Shown: one piece after another, positions 8,864 through 17,573 of the stretch
Layout of the letters: each line of letters begins with the position of its first letter
Position numbering within the stretch: the first letter of the stretch is position 1
Source of the DNA: Planctomycetota bacterium
Lineage (GTDB): Bacteria; Planctomycetota; Phycisphaerae; FEN-1346
Assembly: GCA_016872895.1 (NCBI GenBank)
Contig: VGYT01000010.1
Coordinates: 1-35,279 of the forward strand
Direction of reading: 5' to 3'
Length of the DNA stretch: 35,279 nt
Notes under the pieces: model-generated
The model's database searches: none
What the model saw: the letters and a program-made list of their open reading frames with translations, nothing else
What the model was told of the DNA's origin: nothing
Made by a program: the position numbers and the translations under genes

Positions 8864-10428
8864 GGTTTCTCCTCCGGCCCGGCCGCCCCCGCGCCCTGCT
8901 GCACGGCGTACAGGTGCTGCATCGTGGCGATGTAGAGGACGCCGTTGGCGGCCGTCGGCGTCGCGTTCATCGGGCTGCCGAGCGGAACGGTGGCCAGGAC
9001 GCGTTTCTCCTTCGCGGCCGCAAAGACACAGAGTTCGCCCTTGCGCGTGCCCACGTACACCTTGCCGTCGGCCACGAGGGTCGAGCCCCACATCTCGCCG
9101 CCCGTATCGTGCGTCCAGCAGGGCGATCCCGTGTCGGCATCCACGCAGTGCACCGTGCGGCCGCAGTCGGCGACAAATGCCAGCCCCTCGTGCACCGAGG
9201 GCGTGGATACGCAGTGGCGGTTGACCGGATACGACCACCGCTGGCCTGACGCCGTAACGTCGCCCGGCCTTGCTGCGTCGGCGCACTTCAGCCACGCCTC
9301 GTTCTTGCCCCACCAGATGTCGCCGCCGAGGGTCACGTAGATGCGGCCCTCGTGGAAAACGAGCATGCTCTTTATGTTGCTGGGGCTCTCGCGCCGGTTG
9401 GTGATGAAGCGGTGCACGTCCTCCTTCGGGGCCGACGGGTCGCCATCGAACCGCCAGACGCGCTTGAGCCTGGCCACCTGCCCCTCGGGCGGCACGGCCC
9501 CCAGCGCCTCGAAGCCGTAGCAGACGCCGTCGCCGCCGCCGAAAAACACGACCGGGCGCCCCCCGATCTCGCCCAGCGCCGGGGAGGACCACGTGGAGTG
9601 GAAGATGCGCGGCCCGATGCGCTCGTCGTCATGCGCCACGAGGCGGCCGGTGGCCTTGTCGAGCACCACCAGGCTGGGCGCCTCGGGGCGCTCCACGCCC
9701 TGGTGCTTGCTGTTGAGTCCGTTCGACGTATTGACGTATAGGAATTGCCCGTGCAGCAGGACCGACGAGTGGGCCGAATCGTGCTGGCGGATGCCCACGC
9801 CCGAAACCAGGTCGTACAGCCACAGGATGTCGGCGTCCAGCGGCCCCGGTTCCATGGGCCGCGAGCCGCGAGGCGCCATGTGCGCGCCTTCGTCCTTGTA
9901 CGGCCCGCCGTTGCCGTCGGCCATGCCGCGGATGTCCAGGCACATGACCTCGCCTCGGTTGCTGACGCAGTAAACGCGGTCGCCCTCCACGGTTGGCGGA
10001 GAGCAGATGCCGGCCCCGGGCCAGTCCAGGTACGGGTCGCCCCCAAGTTTAGGCACAACCAGTTGCCACACCAGGCGCCCATCCTTCTCGTCGAGGCACA
10101 TAAGGACGCCCCTGTCGCCCTGGTGCCGCGGGTCGCGCGGCACGTTGTTGTTCGTGCCGATGAACGCGCGCCCGCCCGCCACGATGGGCGAGGAGTGCGT
10201 CTCCGTACCCAGGCGCACCTTCCACTTTATGTTGCGGCCGGTGGCCGGGTCGAACGACTCCGGCAGGCCCTTCTCCTCGGAGACCATGTTGCGTGTGAAG
10301 CGCCGGCCCCACTGCGGCTGGTCGGCGGCGGGGGCGGCGGCGGGCGCCCACAGAAGGGCCGCCGCAACGGCCGCGAGCATCAAGGCGAGCGCGGCCAGCC
10401 AGACGCAAGGCCGAGTCGTTTTCGGCAT
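8860..10428 (-). CDS. Exported PQQ-type beta-propeller repeat protein
   Basis: A 522-residue protein with an N-terminal hydrophobic signal (LAALALMLAAVAAALLWA). The start at 10428 was chosen because it directly precedes the signal sequence and has a GTGAGAA purine stretch; an in-frame start 11 codons earlier is less likely. The body holds repeated propeller blades with the signature of a hydrophobic strand, a Gly-rich turn and an Asp-x-x-(T/D)-G-x-x-x-W element: MCLDEKDGRLVW, VVLDKATGRLVA, CVDADTGSPCW, plus blade strands such as SSPIVAGGRAFIGT and STPSVHEGLAFVAD. This is the PQQ/quinoprotein repeat family (pfam PQQ-like), here probably without the full quinone enzyme machinery, so it may act as a scaffold or binding protein. 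It sits 62 bases downstream of the GH2-type gene and overlaps the following hydrolase by 4 bases. Confidence 0.82.
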   Translation of the reverse strand: MPKTTRPCVWLAALALMLAAVAAALLWAPAAAPAADQPQWGRRFTRNMVSEEKGLPESFDPATGRNIKWKVRLGTETHSSPIVAGGRAFIGTNNNVPRDPRHQGDRGVLMCLDEKDGRLVWQLVVPKLGGDPYLDWPGAGICSPPTVEGDRVYCVSNRGEVMCLDIRGMADGNGGPYKDEGAHMAPRGSRPMEPGPLDADILWLYDLVSGVGIRQHDSAHSSVLLHGQFLYVNTSNGLNSKHQGVERPEAPSLVVLDKATGRLVAHDDERIGPRIFHSTWSSPALGEIGGRPVVFFGGGDGVCYGFEALGAVPPEGQVARLKRVWRFDGDPSAPKEDVHRFITNRRESPSNIKSMLVFHEGRIYVTLGGDIWWGKNEAWLKCADAARPGDVTASGQRWSYPVNRHCVSTPSVHEGLAFVADCGRTVHCVDADTGSPCWTHDTGGEMWGSTLVADGKVYVGTRKGELCVFAAAKEKRVLATVPLGSPMNATPTAANGVLYIATMQHLYAVQQGAGAAGPEEKP

Positions 10429-10490
10429 CGTTCTCACTTTCTCAGGACAAGCCCGGCGCAATCGTGGCGGCTGAGTGCGCAGCGCCCGTG

Positions 10491-13400
10491 TTATTTTTTC
10501 TTCGGCGCCGCCGGCGGCTTCTTCGGCGGCCCCGCCTTGCCGGGCGACGTCTGCGCAGCCGGCGGCGCCGCGGCTATCATCGGCCTGAAGGCCGCCCCCA
10601 GATTCCGCAGCAGGCTGACCATGATGGCCTGTTTCTTTCGCGTGTTATCGGCGGCGATGTCGGCCGCCCGGCGGGCGTCCACGCCGCGAGGCAGCGTCGG
10701 CGGCGGCGATTCGCGCCACTGGAGTTGATTCAGCAGGATGCCGCCCTGCCCGACCGGGTACCTGACGAGTCCCGCGGGCGACGTGAGGGCGACGACCCTG
10801 CCCTCCGCGGCGGCCGGCAGTTGACGGATGAGGGCCACCTCGTCGATGGTCGCCAGGTCCTTCCTCGACTCGCCCTGCACGCTCAGGATCCTGATGCTCA
10901 CGCGCCTGACGGCCCGCGGCGGCACAATCGTCATCTCCTGCCGGTCGTCGCCCGCATCAAGCGTTTTGCGCACAGCCCCGGCCTCGTCGCCGTCGAGGAT
11001 GACCGCCACGTCCTTCGGGCGGTAGTAGGCGGCGCTCGTCCACAGATGCACCGCCGACAGCGTCTCCAGCCGGTCGAACTCGAACTCGGCGCTGCCGTCG
11101 GGCGGCAAATATTGTACATACCACCAGAAATCGCTGTTGAACAGGCCGTCGGCCATCTTGCCCCCGCCCTTCGCGAACGATGCGATGTTCGGCGCGGCAT
11201 CGACCACCTGCGTGAACACCTGGTCCGACGCGCGGTACAGGTTCATCCACGGGGCGATCATCTCGTAGCCGCGCTGATTCAGGTCGCGGTCGGTTACGCC
11301 CATGACGGCCGGGTCGCGGGCCTCAAGCAGGCGCACGCCCTCCACGCGGAACGGCCGGACGCGGTGCGCAAGGCCCGTCAGGGCGTCAAGCGCCTCCAGC
11401 CACTCCGGCGTCAGGCCGCAGAGCATCACCCAGCCGCCTTTCTCGCAGAAGCCGCGCACGGCCGCGGCATTGTCGCGCAGGTACGCAGCGGCCGCAGCAT
11501 CGGCGCGGATGACGGCCACGTGCGCGCCGCCGGCGAGCGCCTCGGCGGCGGTCGGAACCGCGCGGCAGTCCAGGCCCAGGCCCTCAAGCCACGCCTGCCA
11601 CGCCGCATCGCCGCCGGCGTACACGATGGCGGGGTTCGGCCTGCGCCCGGCCCGCTCGGCGGCCCACGAGAGGATGTTATCCAGAAGCACCCCGGCCACG
11701 GGCTCGGAGACCAGTTTCCCGCCCACCAGCACCTGGCTGAGGAGGTACGACCCCGCGCCCACGGGCAGTTCCATCATGGGGGCAAGGGTGAGTTCCGGCC
11801 CGGCCTGCACGAGCGCCAGTGCGCCGCCAGCCGGCGCCTCGTAACTCAGGCGGTAGTTCGTCTCGCCGCCCGCCCACGTGAGAAAATCGCTCGGCCGCAG
11901 GCCGCGGAACACCGGGTGCACCAGCGCCACGGGATGGCAGATGGAGCCGAAGCGGCCGCCCTGCCTGGCGAACTCGCCCCAGGTAACCTTCTGCTTCTTC
12001 TCCATCGCGACGGCGATGCCCGCCGCGGGCAGGTCGCTCTGCTGAAGAGGGTTATCCTGCTCCAGAACAATGGCGGTCTTGCCCGCCAGGACTGCGTCAC
12101 GCAGCGCCGCCGCCCACGCCTCCAGGTTCTCAGCCGCCAGCGCCTTCGGACCGACCAGGATAACCGGCGCGGCCGGGGGCAGCGCATCCGGCCCGCTCAC
12201 GAGCGTAAAGGGAACCTTGCGCGCGGCCAGCCACTTGGCCACGCCGCCTTGCGGGTCGAAGACGGCCAGTTGCCCGGCCGCCACGGCGGGCGGCCCGGCG
12301 GCAAGCGGCAGTACGCTCACGGGCCGGGCGTCCTCGAAAACACGGTTCCCGCCCGAGAAGAGTTCCAGCACAAGTTCCCCGTCCAGGCGCGCGGTCGCCC
12401 GGGGCAGCGCGGCGGTAATCTTGTCCTCCTGGTTCATACCCGCGGCGAGTTGATACGTCTTCTCTCCCTGCGCAGCAGGCTGACCGCCCAGGACGAGGCG
12501 CCATCGCAGCGTCAGCGCCTCCGCGCGGCGGGTGTCGTTGAAGACCTTGATAGTGCGGACCAGCGCGGCGCCCGGCGCAAAGCACTGGTTGTACTCGCGC
12601 ACGAAGACCGCGCGGCGGGCGAGCGCCTTCTGGGACCCGCCCGGCAGCACGTCTGTCCACGGGCACATGCCGGCGGCGTTCTGCCAGCGGGCGCCCTCGA
12701 TAGCCATGCGGGCGTATCGCCCGGCGGCTAGGTGCGATTCTCGCGCGCTTCGGTACACGTCCGGCCCGCCGAACCAGGAAACGTTGAACGGGCGGTTGGC
12801 GTAGAAGAACTCCTCGCCGCCGATGATGGGCCGGTTGCCATCCCACAAGTACGTCTGCGGGCGCTCGCCGGGGCGCGGCTGGAACGTCGGCCCCGTGGGG
12901 TACTCATACAGTTGCCGCGGCAAATCCGCGTACCACTGCCACGAGTAGTGGACGCAGTCAACCGGCCCCATGCCGCCGAGGTCGCCCGCCCCGTCTTCGT
13001 ACGCATCGCGCGTGGGGTCGAGTTCCTTGACGAGTTGCACGAGGGCGGCCATTTTCTTTTCGAGGTCCGCGTACTCCCTCCGCCGCGTATTGTGCGCGTT
13101 GATGAGCATGATCTCGTTGCCGATGCTCCAGTGCACGATGCTCGGATGGTTGCGGTACGCACGCACGACCTGGCGCAGGTGGTTCTCCCAGTTCTGCCAC
13201 AGGACGGGGTTCAGCATGTCCTGCGTGATGAACATGCCATCTATGCAGGTTGATGCGCGGCAGGGCACGCCCAGCCGGTCGAGCACCTCGGCCGCCTTCT
13301 CGCGCCAGCCGAAGACCGACGAGTGGTCCTGGCTGAACCGGTGGAACCCGTCGTTCTGCGCGTGGTACTGCCGCAGCCAGTCCATCGGCTCCTTGACGGA

Positions 13401-15101
13401 CCGCCGGTCGGGCACGTCAACCCAGTTGTAGAACCGCCACGGAACGCCGTTCAGGAGGTAGTCGCGGCCCCGGATGGTTATCTCGCGGAAGCCGAAGAGG
13501 TCCTCCCGCCGGTCCAGCGCCTTGCCGCCCGCCAGGAGCGTCGTCCGCAAGCGGTAGCAGTCGGGCAGGTCCTGGACATTCTCCGACGGCCACCAGAGTT
13601 TGGCGCCGGGCCAGTCGCCGGCCACCTGTGCCGCGGCCGTGCCGCCGGCCGGCACGGTAACCTTCGCGGGCGGGAACTCCTTCTCCACCTGCCCCGTGCG
13701 GTCGTGGACGGCAGCGCAGCGGACCTCCACGTCGAGCGGTTTGGCCGACGGGTTGCTCACTTCCACCGCCGCGTCGAGGCGCCTGCGGGCCACGCTCGTG
13801 CGGATGAACACGTCGCTCGTATAAGCCGGCCCGGCGACGACCAGCGTGCACGGGTTGACGATGCCCACCCGCAGGCCGTCGCCCTCGCCCTTGCTGGATG
13901 GGTACACCGCGTCCTCCCACTTCACGTTGCGGTAAAAACCCTCCGGCAGGTTGCGGCGCTGGTGGATGCTTCCGCGCTCGCCCGTCTTCGGGTCGCGCGT
14001 ATCAAGGCAGTAGTAGGCCCCCTTGACGGCCACCTGGACGAGGTTCTCCCGCCCCGGCCGCACGGCCTTCGTTATATCAACATCCCACGGCACGAGCACC
14101 GACTGCCGCGCGCCGCAGAACTCGCCGTTCACGAAGACGCTGGCGATGTAGCATGTGCCCGCGAAGTGCAGCAGGAAACTCCGCCCCGCGAACTCCGCCG
14201 GCACGCGCACCCGCGCCTGGCACACCAGCCGGTGCGCGAACGGCAACTCCGGCCGCCCGTCCCACGCGTTGCCGGGAACGGTCACGCTCATCCACCGCCA
14301 CGGGTAGCCCGCGGGCAGGGCGCGGACGGGCTCATAACGGTTTTCGTCCATATTAAGGTCGTCGTACCGGGCCGCCTGCCACGGGCCGCTCAGGGCGAGG
14401 CTCGCGCGGCCGCCGGCGGGGGGCGCCGCGCCGGCCCCGGCTGCGCCGCCGAGCGCTGCGCCGCCCGGCGCACCGTCGGCCGGAAAAACATACACATGCT
14501 GCGCGGCCGCCTTGTCGGCCTCGCCGTCGTACGTCTCGCCGGGCTTCAGGCGGCCTTCGGGAATCCAGTCGCCCTGCACGAAGGCGAAGCAGTCGAGGCC
14601 GAAGATCAGCCGGTCCTTGCCCTGCGGCAGCGTAAAGACAAGTTCCAGCCGGTGCTTGCCCTTCGTCAGCGTCACCTGGCCGCAATTGGCCCAGGCGATT
14701 TCGGTCCAGACCGCGAGTCTCATCAGGTTGGTCGTCAGTTCCGTCTCGGCGTACGTCTGCCAGGGACCGTTGTCGATGCGCCACTGCATCCGTGCGCGCA
14801 CCCACTCCATGCCGATGCGCGCCCAGAAGCGGTACTGGCCGTCGGCAGGGGCCATGAAATCGTACGCCAGTTTGAAGCCCTCCGCGGGCACGCTCGCCAG
14901 TTCCTGTTTCTGGACGGCGTGGAAGACCCGCCTGCCGCCCGACAGCACCTCCGCCTTGGCCGCATCGGTGCCCACCTTGAAGTTCGCCGAGGGGGAGTCC
15001 TCGGCCTCGATCCACACATACGCCGGCGCAGCCGCCGCGCGCGTAACGCCAACCAGAAGCGATACGGCAGCCAGCCCGACAACTCGCGCCGACAAATCCA
15101 T
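10491..15101 (-). CDS. Large multidomain GH2-type glycoside hydrolase, secreted
   Basis: A 1536-residue exported hydrolase. The start at 15101 has a GGGAGGAAG site and opens a signal peptide (VVGLAAVSLLVGVTRAAA). Approximate layout: 25-200 a carbohydrate-binding-like sandwich beginning YVWIEAED; 270-430 the GH2 sugar-binding domain (LSGPWQ start, VTVPGNAWDG, VFVNGEF); 450-570 an immunoglobulin-like domain; 580-880 the barrel, with GFREITIRG and YRNHPSIVHWSIGNE where Glu663 is the acid/base, and PIIGGEEF with Glu763/764 fitting the nucleophile; 940-1270 a region with strand-helix pattern resembling glutamine-amidotransferase-like domains of beta-galactosidases; 1280-1480 a discoidin-like sandwich (SAEFEFDRLETLSAVHLW); and a Pro/Lys/Ala tail ending KKPPAAPKKK. 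It probably releases galactosyl, mannosyl or glucuronosyl units, but the specificity cannot be read. Confidence 0.85.
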   Translation of the reverse strand: MDLSARVVGLAAVSLLVGVTRAAAAPAYVWIEAEDSPSANFKVGTDAAKAEVLSGGRRVFHAVQKQELASVPAEGFKLAYDFMAPADGQYRFWARIGMEWVRARMQWRIDNGPWQTYAETELTTNLMRLAVWTEIAWANCGQVTLTKGKHRLELVFTLPQGKDRLIFGLDCFAFVQGDWIPEGRLKPGETYDGEADKAAAQHVYVFPADGAPGGAALGGAAGAGAAPPAGGRASLALSGPWQAARYDDLNMDENRYEPVRALPAGYPWRWMSVTVPGNAWDGRPELPFAHRLVCQARVRVPAEFAGRSFLLHFAGTCYIASVFVNGEFCGARQSVLVPWDVDITKAVRPGRENLVQVAVKGAYYCLDTRDPKTGERGSIHQRRNLPEGFYRNVKWEDAVYPSSKGEGDGLRVGIVNPCTLVVAGPAYTSDVFIRTSVARRRLDAAVEVSNPSAKPLDVEVRCAAVHDRTGQVEKEFPPAKVTVPAGGTAAAQVAGDWPGAKLWWPSENVQDLPDCYRLRTTLLAGGKALDRREDLFGFREITIRGRDYLLNGVPWRFYNWVDVPDRRSVKEPMDWLRQYHAQNDGFHRFSQDHSSVFGWREKAAEVLDRLGVPCRASTCIDGMFITQDMLNPVLWQNWENHLRQVVRAYRNHPSIVHWSIGNEIMLINAHNTRRREYADLEKKMAALVQLVKELDPTRDAYEDGAGDLGGMGPVDCVHYSWQWYADLPRQLYEYPTGPTFQPRPGERPQTYLWDGNRPIIGGEEFFYANRPFNVSWFGGPDVYRSARESHLAAGRYARMAIEGARWQNAAGMCPWTDVLPGGSQKALARRAVFVREYNQCFAPGAALVRTIKVFNDTRRAEALTLRWRLVLGGQPAAQGEKTYQLAAGMNQEDKITAALPRATARLDGELVLELFSGGNRVFEDARPVSVLPLAAGPPAVAAGQLAVFDPQGGVAKWLAARKVPFTLVSGPDALPPAAPVILVGPKALAAENLEAWAAALRDAVLAGKTAIVLEQDNPLQQSDLPAAGIAVAMEKKQKVTWGEFARQGGRFGSICHPVALVHPVFRGLRPSDFLTWAGGETNYRLSYEAPAGGALALVQAGPELTLAPMMELPVGAGSYLLSQVLVGGKLVSEPVAGVLLDNILSWAAERAGRRPNPAIVYAGGDAAWQAWLEGLGLDCRAVPTAAEALAGGAHVAVIRADAAAAAYLRDNAAAVRGFCEKGGWVMLCGLTPEWLEALDALTGLAHRVRPFRVEGVRLLEARDPAVMGVTDRDLNQRGYEMIAPWMNLYRASDQVFTQVVDAAPNIASFAKGGGKMADGLFNSDFWWYVQYLPPDGSAEFEFDRLETLSAVHLWTSAAYYRPKDVAVILDGDEAGAVRKTLDAGDDRQEMTIVPPRAVRRVSIRILSVQGESRKDLATIDEVALIRQLPAAAEGRVVALTSPAGLVRYPVGQGGILLNQLQWRESPPPTLPRGVDARRAADIAADNTRKKQAIMVSLLRNLGAAFRPMIAAAPPAAQTSPGKAGPPKKPPAAPKKK

Positions 15102-15198
15102 GTCTTCCTCCCGCAAGCAGCAGCGCCCGACGCCGGTCCCCGCGCCGGACAGGGTAAACGCCCGCCGCGACGCGCTCAAGGCATTCTTCCTTCGCCAG

Positions 15199-17277
15199 TC
15201 ATTGCTTGAACCACTCCGGGACGGCCAGCACCGTCCTGGCCGCATCAACGGTCACCTCCAGCCGCCCGGGCGCAGCCAGACGGCAGGCCGCTGCCGGCGG
15301 CGCGGTCTCGGCCGCGTCCACCGCCGTCAGGACGTGCAGGAACACCGTGCGGGCCGACTCGCACCCGGGGTCAATCTGCACAACCTTGCCGCCGAACTTA
15401 AGGTGATACTCGCTGCCCGCCGCCGGGCCGAGCGCGCGGCCGTCAGCGCCGTACGCCTCGGCCTTGCCGCCGGCGTGCAGGATGAGCGTGTAGTCGCGCG
15501 GCAGGAGCGTGCGGCAGAAGAGGCGCGCCTCCTCGGCCGGCGGCTGAAGCGCGGGCACAGCCCACTTCGTCCCCGGCGGACGGTTGACCACGGCAAGCAG
15601 CCGCTCGCCCACCTCGGGCGCGGCAGGCAGGTGCAATTGCCACTGCCGCCGCACATCCGGCCGCGCGGTCTCCACCACGTCGAGCACCACGAGGTGCTTG
15701 CGGGCGAGCCAGACGAACTCGCGGACCCACTGCCTGCACCTGCCGGGCGGATTGGCCGCCGACAGGTCCGCCCGGCACCGGGCCTCGGCCGGGCCGGCCT
15801 GCCACTCCAGAATGCGGGCCACGTCCAGGCCGCACTTCTGACGGATGGCCAGCCACTCGGCCCACGTCCGGTGGTCCGTCTTCAGGCCCCGCCGCGTGTT
15901 CTGGTCGCCCCGGTCGGCCCCGTCGGACGGGTCGGTAAAGAGCACTACGTTAGTTGATATGCAATTGCGATGGTACTGGTCGGGAGGGGAATCGTACGAC
16001 GAGTACCGCCCGCTGCGCCCGGCCAGCGGCGCGTAGCGGAACACCTGGAACTCCCCCGCCGACACGCCGCCGTGAACGTCCACCGGGTCGCCGCACCGGA
16101 AAAAGACGTGCGTGGCCGCGTCGGGCCTGCCGTCCTCCGGCCACGCGCTGCGGAAGAATCCGTATCCGCAACTCTCGCGCCCGAAGAGGGCCGCCAGGGG
16201 CAGGTCCGTCAGCGCCCGCGGCTCGGGCGCCGCCGCGCGGAACATGAAGTTGTGCGCGTATTCCGTGTGATAAAGCGCCGGGCCGAACCTGCCCGACCAC
16301 CGCCCGGCCCACGCCCGGCCGTGGCCGCTCCGCGTAACGTACGCAGCGATGTCCAGCCCCTGGCAGAACTGGTCGTGCGTGCCCCATATGTCGCGGGACT
16401 GGTCGTTCGCGTCGGTGAAGGCGAACCCCGGCCGCATGTACCACAGGTAGAACCGCACGATGCCGCCCAGCCAGTCGCCCTGGCTGCGGGCGATCCAGTC
16501 GGCGGGGTTGCGGCCGGTGGCGGACCACCACGCCGCGCACAGGGCGGGCAAATCCACGTATGTGTAGAAAAATGTATACGTTGCCCCCGTGGCCGCCCCG
16601 TCCAGCCACTCGTACGCCTTGAAGTAGTCCGCCGCGCCCCAGTCGCGCACGAGCGCCAGGTACCCGTCGGCCTTGTCGCTTGCGCCCTTGAGGGCAAGGC
16701 CCGCCAGCGCAAGGCCCGCCAGGGCCCCCGGCGTGCGGGAATAGAAGAACGGCGCCTGGCCGCCCCGGACGTGCGCAGCGGCGGCGTCGGCCGCCTCTTC
16801 AATCTTCAGGGCGGCCTGGCGCCGTGCGGGTTCGTCCAATTCCGCGTACATCCAGTCGAAGAGCGCCGCGAGTTCCACCAGCGCAAGGCCGCGGTCGCTC
16901 CACGAGCCGCCCGAAGCATCCATCTTCCGCAGGCCCGCGATGGCCGCGTCGCGGTGCTCGCTGGAGCCCTCGATCATCCACAAGAGCGCCCGCCCGAGCG
17001 GCCTGGCGCGCCACTTCGCGCGGGCATCGGCGAACTCCGGCGTCGCGGCCGCCGCGCGCAGTTTCGCCACCGTCAGGCCCTCGAAGTCGTCGCTGCGGAT
17101 GAAGACTCGCGGCCGCACGTCCAGCACGGGGGCGGTAAACGGACTGTCCGGCCCGCCCACGGGTGCGCCCGCCGCCAGCGCATAGACGCCCGAGTTTCCC
17201 GGCGCAGACGAGGCCGCAACGAGCAGCGCCGCCGTAGCCGGAATAATCACGGCCAGCCATCCGGGCGTTTCGCGCAT
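15199..17277 (-). CDS. Heparinase II/III-like protein, secreted (putative polysaccharide lyase)
   Basis: A 692-residue exported protein. The start at 17277 has a GGAGGAAGGA site and a hydrophobic signal (LAVIIPATAALLVAASSA). Residues 60-420 are helix-rich with many aromatic positions, in the style of the alginate-lyase/heparinase (alpha/alpha) toroid: LALVELAALFDWMYAEL, and WGTHDQFCQGLDIAAYV. Residues 430-690 become beta-rich (DVHGGVSAGEFQVFRY, VVLDVVETARPDV), as in the heparinase II/III C-terminal sandwich; DVHGG with DQYHRNC supplies histidines that could be catalytic or metal-binding. Such lyases cleave uronic-acid glycosidic bonds by beta-elimination. The gene heads the leftward run, 97 bases upstream of the GH2-type gene. 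Family assignment rests on pattern recognition and the catalytic Tyr/His pair is not proven. Confidence 0.68.
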   Translation of the reverse strand: MRETPGWLAVIIPATAALLVAASSAPGNSGVYALAAGAPVGGPDSPFTAPVLDVRPRVFIRSDDFEGLTVAKLRAAAATPEFADARAKWRARPLGRALLWMIEGSSEHRDAAIAGLRKMDASGGSWSDRGLALVELAALFDWMYAELDEPARRQAALKIEEAADAAAAHVRGGQAPFFYSRTPGALAGLALAGLALKGASDKADGYLALVRDWGAADYFKAYEWLDGAATGATYTFFYTYVDLPALCAAWWSATGRNPADWIARSQGDWLGGIVRFYLWYMRPGFAFTDANDQSRDIWGTHDQFCQGLDIAAYVTRSGHGRAWAGRWSGRFGPALYHTEYAHNFMFRAAAPEPRALTDLPLAALFGRESCGYGFFRSAWPEDGRPDAATHVFFRCGDPVDVHGGVSAGEFQVFRYAPLAGRSGRYSSYDSPPDQYHRNCISTNVVLFTDPSDGADRGDQNTRRGLKTDHRTWAEWLAIRQKCGLDVARILEWQAGPAEARCRADLSAANPPGRCRQWVREFVWLARKHLVVLDVVETARPDVRRQWQLHLPAAPEVGERLLAVVNRPPGTKWAVPALQPPAEEARLFCRTLLPRDYTLILHAGGKAEAYGADGRALGPAAGSEYHLKFGGKVVQIDPGCESARTVFLHVLTAVDAAETAPPAAACRLAAPGRLEVTVDAARTVLAVPEWFKQ

Positions 17278-17361
17278 GGTTCCTTCCTCCGCAACCGCAC
17301 TACAGCGCGCGCTGGCGCGGCGGTCTCCGTACCTCGCCGCGCCACACGCAGCCACGCACCT

Positions 17362-17393
17362 TTGCGCGGCGGGTCTCCGCACCCCCCGCGCAA
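17362..17393. repeat. REP-like GC hairpin, copy 2
   Basis: Outer arms TTGCGCGG and CCGCGCAA pair perfectly, with inner GGGT/ACCC pairing after one C-C mismatch. It lies in the 296-base divergent gap between the heparinase-like and esterase genes (17278-17573), in which I see no confident promoter. Confidence 0.5.
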
Positions 17394-17573
17394 GAACGTC
17401 AAGATTCTCGTTCGGTTGTCCTAGCGTTAAACACCGCGCCGGGGCTCGCGGGGCGGCAAGAGATTTCTTGCACACGCCGCAGACAAAGCGGAAACTGGCC
17501 GCCGGCGGCCGGCCAGCGGTCCGAACCGCCCGTCGCAGGGCCGCGGCCCGGCCGCGAAACAGGAGGAACTACC

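Noticed and set aside
10464-12731. 755-residue plus-strand frame
   Set aside because: Antisense to the GH2-type gene; composition and lack of motifs mark it as a shadow.
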